NCBI GenBank assembly: GCA_964611895.1
Contig: CAZTDN010000018.1
Location: 1 to 64,000 of the forward strand
Source: JAIEOG01 sp964611895
GTDB taxonomy: Bacteria > Bdellovibrionota > FAC87 > UBA2466
Direction: 5' to 3'
Length of the DNA stretch: 64,000 nt
In this document: piece after piece, positions 44,101-51,910 of the stretch
Numbering within the stretch: the first letter of the stretch is position 1
Layout of the letters: each line of letters opens with the position of its first letter
Notes under the pieces: model-generated
Told to the model about the DNA's origin: nothing
The model's input: the letters and a program-made list of their open reading frames with translations, nothing else
Database searches by the model: none
Translations under genes and position numbers: made by a program

Positions 44101-44511
44101 GAGTTCGATCGCCTCACCGAGCGCGGTGGGGTGTTGGGTGCAATGGAAACCATGTACCAGCGAGGCAAAATTCAAGAAGAGTCGCTCTACTACGAAACGC
44201 TCAAACACGAGGGCAAATACCCCATTATCGGCGTCAATACGTTTCTTTCTTCGAAGGGTTCACCTACGGTCTTGCCAAGAGAAGTCATCCGCAGCACGGA
44301 CACTCAAAAACAGGCGCAGATCGAGACCGTGCGACAAGTCCAGGAGCGCGGTGGCGCAGCAGCGGCACAAGCTCTGACCGCACTGCAAGCTGCCGCTACT
44401 GAGAATCGCAATACTTTCGAAGCGATCATGGAAGCCAGCAAGGTCTGCACTCTAGGACAAATGACCCGGACCCTTTATGCAGTGGGCGGCGAGTACCGCC
44501 GTAATATGTAA
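41170..44511 (+). CDS. icmF: Fused isobutyryl-CoA mutase IcmF
   Basis: IcmF interconverts isobutyryl-CoA and n-butyryl-CoA with adenosylcobalamin; some also act on isovaleryl-CoA. I use ATG 41170; a GTG three codons earlier is in frame. The 1113-residue protein has an N-terminal B12-binding domain with DGHDAAINVMRRIL (about 20-33), a MeaB/MeaI-like GTPase with GTGGAGKSSLVDEL (about 195-208), and the mutase barrel (about 540-1110) with FPYTAGVFPLKR and RMFAGEGGPEQTNKR. The Phe in FPYTAGVF fits the isobutyryl rather than the methylmalonyl enzyme. The stop codon overlaps a palindromic element. The role fits branched or short acyl-CoA metabolism with the nearby acyl-CoA genes. Confidence 0.95.
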   Translation: MDSYLPQNKIRIVTATSLFDGHDAAINVMRRILQASGAEVIHLGHNRSAEEVVDCAIQEDAQAIAMTSYQGGHMEYFKYQYDLLKQKGFEHIRLFGGGGGVILPSEIQELKKYGIAHIYSPDDGRSMGLQGMINDLLQKSDFATVKKAPALDSLSFSSPGKLAQAITAAENGMYAPGEVEKWAQKRASKCPVLGVTGTGGAGKSSLVDELIRRFLRDQSESRVAVLAVDPSKRKTGGALLGDRIRMNAVYHPRAYMRSLATRQSHLSLSTHVHEAVLLLKGAGYDLVVLETSGIGQSDTEIVDHCDYSLYVMTPEYGAATQLEKIDMIDFADAIALNKFDRRGAQDALRDVRKQYKRARKLFEVEDSAVPVVGTIASQFNDGGMNRFYSLVMEGLRKKTGAPFQRKENALVLEPEKSTIIPPERTRYLSEISSKVREHKAWIQSQVDAANACFGLHAAIQTAGAAEKPTLEALLDERKTRLAPESRKIIETWAQKRKAFDADDFSFVVREQQVKLPAYSESLSHTRIPKVALPKFEAWGEILRWSLEENTPGEFPYTAGVFPLKRENEDPTRMFAGEGGPEQTNKRFHYVSMDLPARRLSTAFDSVTLYGEDPGIRPDIFGKIGNAGVSICCLDDAKKLYSGFDLCDPSTSVSMTINGPAPMVLGFFLNAAVDQACEKYIVTNGLQDEIEKKKKAYFEKRGVSAPRYRGDLPQGNQGLGLMLLGITGDEVLPKETYEKIKAETLRQVRGTVQADILKEDQAQNTCIFSTEFALRMMGDVQKYFIDHQVRNFYSVSISGYHIAEAGANPITQLAFTLANGFSYVEYYRSRGMAVDDFAPNLSFFFSNGVDPEYAVIGRVARRIWSRAMKYVYGANARSQKLKYHIQTSGRSLHAQEIDFNDIRTTLQAVYAIFDNCNSLHTNAYDEAITTPTEESVRRAMAIQMIINHELGLSKNQNPLQGSFIIERLTDLVEEAVLTEFDRLTERGGVLGAMETMYQRGKIQEESLYYETLKHEGKYPIIGVNTFLSSKGSPTVLPREVIRSTDTQKQAQIETVRQVQERGGAAAAQALTALQAAATENRNTFEAIMEASKVCTLGQMTRTLYAVGGEYRRNM

Positions 44512-44549
44512 GGTACGCGGTTCCTTTTTAAAAAGTAACCGCGTACCTT
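44510..44549. repeat. Palindromic element, two arms (locus 3)
   Basis: AAGGTACGCGGTTCCTTTTT (44510-44529) is followed at once by AAAAAGTAACCGCGTACCTT (44530-44549), a 20-bp stem with one mismatch. It overlaps the icmF stop codon. The right arm, read in reverse complement, matches the left arm of locus 2 (GGTACGCGGTTACTTTTT). Confidence 0.9.
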
Positions 44550-44601
44550 TCGATGTACCCTTTGACGTGGCGGCAGAGCTCGGGTACGGTCTCGCGTGGG
44601 T

Positions 44602-45855
44602 ATGTTTAGGGGTGTTGTTTTATTTTTGATTTGGGGAGCGAGCGCCCTGCTCGCCCAACCCGAATTTCAAAGCCGGCGTCTGAGTTCCACGAGTTGCCGG
44701 GACTGGCTGCTACTTCTCGATCTCGACGGAAAAATCGAAACAGCTCTCCACAAACTTCAACCCGATCCGAACAAAGAAAAGCCAATGTCCGATGCCGAGC
44801 GAATCTACTGGACCAAAGAATTGGCTAGTCTCCGGCTAGAGCGAACAGCCCTGGCGTTACAGTTTCAGCCCGAAGAGACTGCCCAAGCCCCGGCCTTTGA
44901 GCCGGGAACTAGCATCGAATTAGAACCCGTGCCAGTCATCAGCCTGCGGCATTTCTACACAACACGCCCGCAATCAGATGGCGGAAGCATGCTGGCTCGG
45001 TACTCACCCGATGGGAAGCGTTGCTTGGTGGTTTCTGCAGATGCCAAGGTGGTTTACGATTGGGATCTCAATCCCCCTGGAGAGGATGAAGTCCTCTATT
45101 ATCGACGGGAATTCCCAGACGGCGTGCAGGACGCTGCTTACACCTGGGATAACCACCTGACGGTCTTGGACCGCAGAGGCGAGCTGACCGTGTATGCACC
45201 CCATGCAAGCAAACCGTATGGCGATTGGAAGGCCAACTCTTTTTATGCGTTAGCGTTTTCGAAGAACAAACTCTTCACTCTGGGCCAACGCCTGCACCTG
45301 ACGCGTGATTTTTCTTTCAGCGTGGATAAGAATGCGCCAAATCCGTTTCGGAATTTCGGAGTGCGCAACGCGATTTCGGAAGACGCAAAGGTGGGGGCGA
45401 TTTCCAACGGTCCGCACTTGCATATATTGGACTTGGAAAATGGAGCTACACTCAAGTCCTTTAAGGACACGGCTAGCGGGTTTCTTACCTTTGGTTTTCA
45501 ACCCCAAAGCCACCGCCTGGTCGCGCTGACCGCAAAAGGCGAGATCCTGCTCTGGGACCCGAAAGAGCTACGAGTCATCACACGTTTTCAACTGCAGGGA
45601 TTGTTGCCCACTTCGCTTGCGATCGATCGCCATGGCAGGGCCTATATTGGCGGCGCAATTTATGGAGGGCTGGAGGGCGCCATTGCCATTGTAGACTTGA
45701 ATACAGGACAAGAACTCGATCGTTTCCAAACAGACGACAAGGGCGGCATTGGCGGACTCTCTCTTTCTCCCGATGAACAAACGATCCTGACCTCCCAAAA
45801 ACACGATCACATGCTTTATTTTTATTTGAATCCACTAGCGGAGGATTTGGATTGA
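44602..45855 (+). CDS. Exported WD40/beta-propeller-like protein of unknown function
   Basis: I use ATG 44602 (MFRGVVLFLIWGASALLA, a signal peptide); GTG 44596 is also possible, and no strong ribosome site is present. The mature part begins with a helical segment containing DWLLLLDLDGKIETAL and KELASLRLERTALA (about 30-95). It is followed by repeated beta-type blades (LARYSPDGKRCLVVSADAKVVYDWDL, split by others, LALTAKGEILLWDPKEL, and IGGLSLSPDEQTILTS), typical of WD40 or YncE-like propellers. The stop overlaps the start of the next gene by 3 bases. The function is unknown; such proteins often bind partner proteins in the periplasm. Confidence 0.78.
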   Translation: MFRGVVLFLIWGASALLAQPEFQSRRLSSTSCRDWLLLLDLDGKIETALHKLQPDPNKEKPMSDAERIYWTKELASLRLERTALALQFQPEETAQAPAFEPGTSIELEPVPVISLRHFYTTRPQSDGGSMLARYSPDGKRCLVVSADAKVVYDWDLNPPGEDEVLYYRREFPDGVQDAAYTWDNHLTVLDRRGELTVYAPHASKPYGDWKANSFYALAFSKNKLFTLGQRLHLTRDFSFSVDKNAPNPFRNFGVRNAISEDAKVGAISNGPHLHILDLENGATLKSFKDTASGFLTFGFQPQSHRLVALTAKGEILLWDPKELRVITRFQLQGLLPTSLAIDRHGRAYIGGAIYGGLEGAIAIVDLNTGQELDRFQTDDKGGIGGLSLSPDEQTILTSQKHDHMLYFYLNPLAEDLD

Positions 45856-46373
45856 ACGCCGTTGCTCTTTTTTTGATGCTGGTAGCAGCAACTGGGGCCC
45901 AGTCGAACGATGAGTTTCCGGCTGTCCGGGATGGCAATCTCAGTCGTATTTCTGCAAACTCTAAATTACTGGACAAGCCCGTGGAAGATGCGGCCTTTAC
46001 CCTCACCGTCTCCCGCGCCTACAGCGACACGGTCCGCCAAATTCAGCTTAGCCGTGATTTAATCCATCAGCGACGCCTGCGCCTCGCAGCACTAGACTCC
46101 AGCGGCGAACTCAACACCCTGTTTGATCGGCTTACGGACAAGAAGATCACCCCCAAACAGCTCAAAGAAACTCAAAGCCGGATTCAGGAAAAAGCAAAAA
46201 CCCTGGGCAAGGAAGCCCAGCCCGCGTTGGATGAAATGAATCTGCTGGAATCCCAGCTAATACAACTCGAAGAGCAAATCACTCGCAAGGATTCGGGCCT
46301 GGAATTCTATCGTCGCAAAGTCAGGAACCAGTTCTATCAAGACAGGAGCGCCAAGCCTCCTGGGTCGCATTAG
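45852..46373 (+). CDS. Exported coiled-coil protein, partner of the propeller gene
   Basis: This 173-residue protein starts at a TTG overlapping the previous stop (TTGA). It has a signal peptide (LNAVALFLMLVAATGA), then a helical, charged part with heptad-like Leu/Gln/Glu spacing (about 60-160, for example EMNLLESQLIQLEEQITRKD). The start codon is unusual, but the overlap and signal support it. It is probably made together with the WD40-like protein, and the two may form one complex. No family is recognised. Confidence 0.65.
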   Translation: MNAVALFLMLVAATGAQSNDEFPAVRDGNLSRISANSKLLDKPVEDAAFTLTVSRAYSDTVRQIQLSRDLIHQRRLRLAALDSSGELNTLFDRLTDKKITPKQLKETQSRIQEKAKTLGKEAQPALDEMNLLESQLIQLEEQITRKDSGLEFYRRKVRNQFYQDRSAKPPGSH

Positions 46374-46380
46374 TGGGTTG

Positions 46381-46420
46381 AGGTACGCGCTACCTTTGCG
46401 CGCAAAGGTAGCGCGTACCT
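46381..46420. repeat. Palindromic element, perfect 40-base palindrome (locus 4)
   Basis: AGGTACGCGCTACCTTTGCG (46381-46400) is exactly complementary to 46401-46420, a perfect 20-bp stem. Compared with other loci, the stem has compensatory changes (GCGCTACC with GGTAGCGC; TTTGCG with CGCAAA). It lies between convergent genes and overlaps the thiolase stop, so it could act as a bidirectional terminator. Confidence 0.9.
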
Positions 46421-47603
46421 AATTCGCCCGCAATAATATCGCGACACCCTGACCACCACTCACACAAAGACTCGCCACCCCCAAAGCGCCGGGCTTTCCG
46501 GCCAATCGGCTGAGCAAAGTCACGACAACGCGCGCGCCACTCGCCCCAATGGGGTGCCCCAAGGCAATCGCCCCGCCCCAGGAGTTGAGCTTTTGCTCGT
46601 CGATTTTCAAAGTCCGCTGGCACGCGATTACTTGCGCAGCGAAGGCTTCGTTGATTTCAATCGCCTCCAAATCGCCCACCTGCAACCCATGTCGACTTAA
46701 CAAACGAGACACCGCTTCAATCGGTCCAAGCCCCATTCTCCTGGGATCCAGGGCGACTGTTTCAAAACCCAGCACTTCCGCTTGGGTGTGAGCGCTCTTG
46801 AAATCGCTCACCATCACAAACGCTGACCCGTCGGTTATTCCACTCGAATTACCCGCCGTGATCGTCCCCCCTTCGGGGTCAAAAACAGGCGGGAGTTTTG
46901 CCAAACTCTCTAACGTCGTATTTCCGCGCCGGTGTTCGTCTTCTGCCAGACCTGGGACCTTACCCTCCGCTTCAATAGCAAAAACTTCAGGTTGAAACGC
47001 TCCATTTTTCCAGGCCGCTTCTGCACGCTGTTGCGACAAAAGGGCAAAGGCATCCTGTTCCTGACGTGAAATGCCTTGCTCGGCGGCTATGTACCTCTCG
47101 ACTGTTTCCCCCATGACCATTCCCGCCAGAGCGCATTGAAATCCGTCCTGGTACATTCCGTCGACGAGCTTCGAGTTCCCCAGCCGTTGTCCCCAACGCG
47201 CTTCCATGAGATAGTACGGCGTGTTGGACATGCTCTCCACGCCCCCCGAAAAAATGCAATGCGCTCGACCCAATGCGATTTTTTCTGTTGCCGCCATCAC
47301 GGCTGTCAGGCCCGACGCGCAGGCCTGATTGTAAGTAATCGCCGGGACCGACTCCGAAAGCCCCGCTTTTATGGCAGCTTGGCGAGCTGGGTTGGGAGCC
47401 GCCCCTGCCTGGCGGGCGTGCCCCAAGAGCACCCAATCCACCCGCGCGGGATCTTCGTTAGATCGCCGCAAACTCTCTCGCAACGACAACGCTGCCAAGG
47501 CGGGAGCGTTAAAGCGTTTCAAGCTTCCGCCAAACTTGCCAATAGGGGAACGCGCTGCGGCGGACAAATACACGCTTTTTGGAAACTCTGATTTAGCTTT
47601 CAT
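46419..47603 (-). CDS. Acetyl-CoA acetyltransferase-type thiolase
   Basis: This thiolase (about 394 residues from ATG 47603; in-frame starts at 47621 and 47645 are possible, none with a strong site) catalyses acetyl-CoA plus acetyl-CoA to acetoacetyl-CoA, or the reverse cleavage. Catalytic residues are Cys in NQACASG (about 90), His in GHPIGASG and the second Cys in CVSGGQG near the end. The Asn in NEAFAAQ is also visible. It belongs to the PhaA/AtoB class rather than the FadA trifunctional one. It is divergent from the catabolic operon starting at 47644, with only about 40 bases between, suggesting shared control. Confidence 0.9.
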   Translation of the reverse strand: MKAKSEFPKSVYLSAAARSPIGKFGGSLKRFNAPALAALSLRESLRRSNEDPARVDWVLLGHARQAGAAPNPARQAAIKAGLSESVPAITYNQACASGLTAVMAATEKIALGRAHCIFSGGVESMSNTPYYLMEARWGQRLGNSKLVDGMYQDGFQCALAGMVMGETVERYIAAEQGISRQEQDAFALLSQQRAEAAWKNGAFQPEVFAIEAEGKVPGLAEDEHRRGNTTLESLAKLPPVFDPEGGTITAGNSSGITDGSAFVMVSDFKSAHTQAEVLGFETVALDPRRMGLGPIEAVSRLLSRHGLQVGDLEAIEINEAFAAQVIACQRTLKIDEQKLNSWGGAIALGHPIGASGARVVVTLLSRLAGKPGALGVASLCVSGGQGVAILLRAN

Positions 47604-47643
47604 ATTCACGTTTTGTAACATCTTCGAGTATTCTGCGCCAATC

Positions 47644-49005
47644 ATGATGGATGCTTCGACGACCGTAACCTATCCCCAAGGCCATGTGCTCTTGCGCCAC
47701 TTGCAGCGAACCTTTCCGGTGATTTCTCACGGAGAGGGAGTTTACCTGTTTGATAAATCGGGAAAAAAATACTTTGATGCCGCCGGCGGCGCACTCGTCG
47801 CAAGTATTGGACACGGGGTCCGCGAGATCGGCCAAGCCATTGCTGAACAACTGGCCAAAGTCGGGTACGTGAACGGCACCCAGTTCACTTCGCCCGTTAT
47901 GGAAGAATTCGCGGACTGCTTGGCAGCAAAGTCCCAGAAAATCGGGTTGGACCGGGTGGCAATTCTCGGCTCGGGATCCGAGGCCATGGAAGCCGCGATC
48001 AAGTTCGCTCGTCAACTGTGGGTGGAAAGAGGCGAACCGCAGCGTTCTACTTTTATCGCGCGAGTACCCGGCTACCACGGAAATACTTTCTATGCGCTTT
48101 CCGCCTCGGGAAGGCCTCATTACAAGAAACTCTTTGGCCCCTTGCTCTCACGAGTACTGACGGTGCCCGCTGCGTATGGATACCGCTGTCCCGTAGACTA
48201 CGAAACGCAAGGTGCGGAATACTACGCGCAAGAACTCGAAAAATGTATTCTGACCGAAGGCCCCCAAAAAGTGGCTGGGTTTTTGGTGGAACCGGTCAGT
48301 GGTTCGTCGACGGGGGGCTGGCCGCCACCCCCCGGATACTTCGAAAAAATATCGGCAGTTTGTCGCAAGTACGGAGTGCTGATTCTAGCGGACGAAGTGT
48401 TGTGCGGGGCTGGTCGAACCGGGATGTACTTCGCCAGCGAGCATTTTGGGCTACAGCCGGATATCGCCGTGCTGGGCAAAGGCATCAACGGAGGATACCT
48501 GCCAGTAAGCGCAGTGCTGGTGCGCCAAGCCGATACGGATCTCATGAAAAAAGGTACCGGGTACTTTTTGCACGCGCAGACCTATTTGCAATCTCCCTGC
48601 ATGGCCGCCGCAGCGCTCGCCGTATTGAATTACCTCGACAAAAACCGTGTCCTGGAAAACGCACAAACTGTCGGAGCTTACTGGCAAGATCTCCTCCGCA
48701 AAGAAATTGCCCCGCTCGAGCATGTGGGCTGTGTCACCGGAATCGGAATGCTTGGCGGCGTGGAGTTTGTGCAGGACAAAAGCTCCAAACTAGCGTTTGA
48801 CCGAAGCCAGAAGATAGTGGAAGGTTTTGTGTCTAACTGCTTGGATAACGGCCTGACGGTCTGGCCCAATGTCGGCCATGCCGACGGAGTCAACGGAGAC
48901 CTCATCGTCATGGGGCCCCCCTTGAACATGACCCGCTCCCAAGCCGAGGAACTCGTCGCCAAACTCAAAGCGAGTGTGAGTGGCTTTTTCTCAAAAAGGG
49001 GATAA
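47644..49005 (+). CDS. Class III pyridoxal-phosphate aminotransferase
   Basis: This roughly 453-residue aminotransferase (ATG 47644 or 47647; the frame runs open upstream into the thiolase, which is a shadow) has the class III motifs: HGVREIG, GSEAMEAAIKFARQLW, ADEVLCGAGRTG with the cofactor Asp, and LGKGINGGYLPVSAV with the Schiff-base Lys. Class III enzymes transfer amino groups from omega-amino acids such as GABA, ornithine, lysine or beta-alanine; the substrate is unknown. It is the first gene of a five-gene plus-strand operon; its stop overlaps the next start (TAATG). Confidence 0.88.
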   Translation: MMDASTTVTYPQGHVLLRHLQRTFPVISHGEGVYLFDKSGKKYFDAAGGALVASIGHGVREIGQAIAEQLAKVGYVNGTQFTSPVMEEFADCLAAKSQKIGLDRVAILGSGSEAMEAAIKFARQLWVERGEPQRSTFIARVPGYHGNTFYALSASGRPHYKKLFGPLLSRVLTVPAAYGYRCPVDYETQGAEYYAQELEKCILTEGPQKVAGFLVEPVSGSSTGGWPPPPGYFEKISAVCRKYGVLILADEVLCGAGRTGMYFASEHFGLQPDIAVLGKGINGGYLPVSAVLVRQADTDLMKKGTGYFLHAQTYLQSPCMAAAALAVLNYLDKNRVLENAQTVGAYWQDLLRKEIAPLEHVGCVTGIGMLGGVEFVQDKSSKLAFDRSQKIVEGFVSNCLDNGLTVWPNVGHADGVNGDLIVMGPPLNMTRSQAEELVAKLKASVSGFFSKRG

Positions 49006-50570
49006 TGCCAATGGCCTTTCGAATCACTTATTCCATGCTCAACGCCGATTTGGAGCAAGTGCACCAGCAATTCGATGGCGCCCTGGAAAAGGTGCGTTCG
49101 GGACTGGGAAAGGAATTTCCCTCGTGGATCGGAGCCAAGCCATTCCAGAGCGGGCGCTTTCTCGACGATTCGAACCCTGCCGACACCCGAGAACTCTTAG
49201 CACGATTTCATAAAATCTCCCGGACCGAATTGGAAGCTGTTTTTCACGCAGCGAAAAAGGCGCAACGGGGATGGGGAGACACCCCGTGGAAAGAACGCGT
49301 GCGTTTGCTGAACCGGGCAGCGGATCTGATTTCGGAGCGGCGTTTAGAAATCAGCGCCATAATGTCTCTCGAAGTCGGCAAGAATCGCTTGGAGGCCTTG
49401 GGCGACGTTGAAGAATCAGCCGATTTGTTTCGCTACTATGCAAAAAGCTGGGAAGAATCGGACGGTTTTGTAAGGCCGTTAGGAAAACTTTCTCCCAACG
49501 AAAAAACAGCAAGCCACCTTCGGCCCTTCGGAGTGTTTGTCGTTGTTTCTCCGTTCAATTTTCCGTTGGCATTAGCTGCTGGAATGTCTGGAGCTGCTTT
49601 GCTCGCAGGAAACAGCGTCGTGCTAAAGCCGAGCCAAGATGCCCCCTGGTGCGCACAAAAGCTCTTTGAATGTTTGCGAGATGCTGGTTTGCCAGACGGG
49701 GTTTTTCAGCTGGTCTATGGCACCGGTAGCGAAATAGGTGACGCGTTGGTCACCCACCCTCTCTGTGATGGCATTGCTTTTACCGGCAGTAAAGACGTGG
49801 GGATGCGGATTTTCCACGAGTTCAGCAAAGACTATTGCAAACCTTGCCTTATGGAACTTGGTGGCAAGAATCCGACCTTCGTTTGCGAAAGTGCCGATCT
49901 GGATAAAGCGGCCGAAGGCTGCATGCGATCCGCATTTGGAATGACCGGACAAAAATGCAGCGCCCTGTCTCGCCTGTACGTTCATGAGAAAGTTAAAGAG
50001 CCCTTTTTGAGTCGGCTCATTGAGAAAACCGGGAAAATTGCCGTGGGTAATCCCACCGATAAGAACATTTTCATGGGCCCCCTAATCAACGCCAAAGCGG
50101 TCGATAAATTCCTGGGGGCTGTCGCGACAGCCAAAAAAGACGGGAGAATCCTCTTGGGAGGAGAAGACCTGCGTTCACGCCCCGAATTCAAACACGGACA
50201 CTTTGTCTCCCCCACTATCGCCGAAGCGCCCGCAACCAGCTCAGTTTTTCGCGACGAGTATTTTGCGCCGTTTTTGGCTGTGACCACTTTTAAAGACCTG
50301 GCGTCGGCAATTGAACTCGCAAATCAAGTCCCGTACGGACTCACCGCCGGGATTTTTAGCGAGCAAAAGGCAGAGATTGATCTTTTCATGAACCGAATCG
50401 AAACAGGTGTTCTCTATGCCAACCGACGTACTGGAGCGACCACCGGAGCTTGGCCCGGGGTTCAGGCGTTTTGCGGATGGAAAGGCAGTGGTTCCACCGG
50501 CAAGGGCGGTTGCGGCCCGTATTACGCAGCACAGTTTGCGCGCGAGCAATCGCGCACCCTTATGGAATAA
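49005..50570 (+). CDS. Glutamate-semialdehyde (1-pyrroline-5-carboxylate) dehydrogenase-like aldehyde dehydrogenase
   Basis: This 521-residue NAD(P)-dependent aldehyde dehydrogenase has the catalytic Cys in FGMTGQKCSAL and the Glu in MELGGKNPTF, with the cofactor stretch VVSPFNFPLALAAGMSGAALLAGNSVVLKPSQ broken into parts VVSPFNFP and GNSVVLKPS. The long N-terminal region, HPLCDGIAFTGSKDVG and the C-terminal TGAWPGVQAFCGWKGSG fit the RocA/PutA C-terminal branch, which oxidises glutamate semialdehyde to glutamate. It could also take a related semialdehyde made by the adjacent aminotransferases. Its ATG overlaps the upstream stop. Confidence 0.85.
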   Translation: MPMAFRITYSMLNADLEQVHQQFDGALEKVRSGLGKEFPSWIGAKPFQSGRFLDDSNPADTRELLARFHKISRTELEAVFHAAKKAQRGWGDTPWKERVRLLNRAADLISERRLEISAIMSLEVGKNRLEALGDVEESADLFRYYAKSWEESDGFVRPLGKLSPNEKTASHLRPFGVFVVVSPFNFPLALAAGMSGAALLAGNSVVLKPSQDAPWCAQKLFECLRDAGLPDGVFQLVYGTGSEIGDALVTHPLCDGIAFTGSKDVGMRIFHEFSKDYCKPCLMELGGKNPTFVCESADLDKAAEGCMRSAFGMTGQKCSALSRLYVHEKVKEPFLSRLIEKTGKIAVGNPTDKNIFMGPLINAKAVDKFLGAVATAKKDGRILLGGEDLRSRPEFKHGHFVSPTIAEAPATSSVFRDEYFAPFLAVTTFKDLASAIELANQVPYGLTAGIFSEQKAEIDLFMNRIETGVLYANRRTGATTGAWPGVQAFCGWKGSGSTGKGGCGPYYAAQFAREQSRTLME

Positions 50571-50581
50571 ATGGAGCTCAT

Positions 50582-51910
50582 GTGAAACTACGCCCTTCGA
50601 TCCAAGTCGCACCTCCCGGTCCCAAGGCTAAAGCCCTGATCGACCGAGACAAGAAGATCACTTCCCCATCCTACATAAAGGAGTACCCGCTCGCTATGGA
50701 GCGTGGCGAAGGTCCATGGGTCTACGATGCCGACGGTAATCGCTATTTGGATTTCATGGCGGGAATTGCTGTTGCATCGACAGGACATTCACACCCCACG
50801 GTTGTCAAAGCGGTTCAAGAGGCTGCTGCAAAGTTTCTGCATATTTGCGGAACGGATTTTTATTACGAGACGATGGTCCGTCTGTGCGAAAAGCTAGGCG
50901 CTTATGTTCCCCAGATGGGTCCCAAGAAAGTTTTTCTCACTAATTCCGGAACGGAAGCAGTCGAGGGTGCCATTAAACTGGCCCGCTACCACACACGCCG
51001 AGAAAAGATTATCGCTTTTAAAGGCGCTTTTCATGGTCGAACGATGGGAGCGATTTCGCTCAATGCATCCAAAGTTGGACAGCGTGCATTTTTCGGCCCG
51101 TTGCTATCAGGCGTGTTCCACATCCCTTATTCCAACCCTTTTCGCTGCCCTTATAAACACGAAAAAGATTGGTGTGGAAAAAACTGTGAATGCGCGACCC
51201 AGCTGGAGACCGACTGGTTCTCGTCACACACGGACCCCAAAGAAGTCGCGGCGATTTTTGTGGAGCCAATCCTGGGAGAAGGCGGCTATGTCCTGCCTGC
51301 CAAGAAGTTTCTCGAAGACCTGAGACGCATTTGCGATCAGCACGGCATTTTGCTCGTTTTTGACGAAGTGCAGTCCGGCGTTGGACGCACTGGAGACATG
51401 TTTGCGGCTGAAACATTTGGGGTAGCTCCAGACATTTTGCTCTCCGCAAAAGGGCTCGGCTCTGGAATGCCGATTGGTGCCATTGTCGCAAAAGAAAAAG
51501 TGATGAGCTGGCCCCGCGGCAGTCACGGCAGCACTTATGGAGGAAATCCCGTCTGCTGCGCCGCCGCGGTAGCGACTTTGGAAGTCATTGAACCTTTGCT
51601 TCCCCAGATTCGCACGGTGGGAGCAGAATTGATGCAGGGCTTGCGAAAGCTTGCCCAAAAGCACGCTTGCATTGGAGATGTCCGGGGCGTGGGACTGATG
51701 ATTGGAGCAGAGTTTATCGACCCGAAAACCGGCAAGCCAGCTTCGACATTGGTCGGAGATCTGGAACAGATGGCGTTTAGAGAAGGACTGCTATTGCTAT
51801 CCTGCGGCCAGTCCACCATTCGATTTGCGCCGCCCCTGGTGGTCACTTCACATGAAGTACAGGTCGGCCTGGAGATATTAGACAAATGCCTGACCAAACT
51901 CGCGAAATAG
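50582..51910 (+). CDS. gabT: 4-aminobutyrate aminotransferase-like class III aminotransferase
   Basis: The GTG at 50582 has GGAG (50573-50576) upstream; the open frame extends further only inside the previous gene. The 442-residue protein has NSGTEAVEGAIKLARYHT, GAFHGRTMGA, VFDEVQSGVGRTG and the Lys in LLSAKGLGSGMPIGA, typical of the GabT/acetylornithine aminotransferase branch. It likely converts GABA or another omega-amino acid to a semialdehyde. A Cys-containing insertion (RCPYKHEKDWCGKNCECAT) is unusual and may bind a metal. Its 3' end overlaps the start of the CoA-transferase A gene by 25 bases. Confidence 0.85.
   Translation: MKLRPSIQVAPPGPKAKALIDRDKKITSPSYIKEYPLAMERGEGPWVYDADGNRYLDFMAGIAVASTGHSHPTVVKAVQEAAAKFLHICGTDFYYETMVRLCEKLGAYVPQMGPKKVFLTNSGTEAVEGAIKLARYHTRREKIIAFKGAFHGRTMGAISLNASKVGQRAFFGPLLSGVFHIPYSNPFRCPYKHEKDWCGKNCECATQLETDWFSSHTDPKEVAAIFVEPILGEGGYVLPAKKFLEDLRRICDQHGILLVFDEVQSGVGRTGDMFAAETFGVAPDILLSAKGLGSGMPIGAIVAKEKVMSWPRGSHGSTYGGNPVCCAAAVATLEVIEPLLPQIRTVGAELMQGLRKLAQKHACIGDVRGVGLMIGAEFIDPKTGKPASTLVGDLEQMAFREGLLLLSCGQSTIRFAPPLVVTSHEVQVGLEILDKCLTKLAK

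Noticed and set aside
48553..48572. A GGTACCGGGTACTTTTT stretch resembling a palindromic element arm
   Set aside because: It lies inside the class III aminotransferase gene in its reading frame, and lacks the GCG centre and a partner arm.
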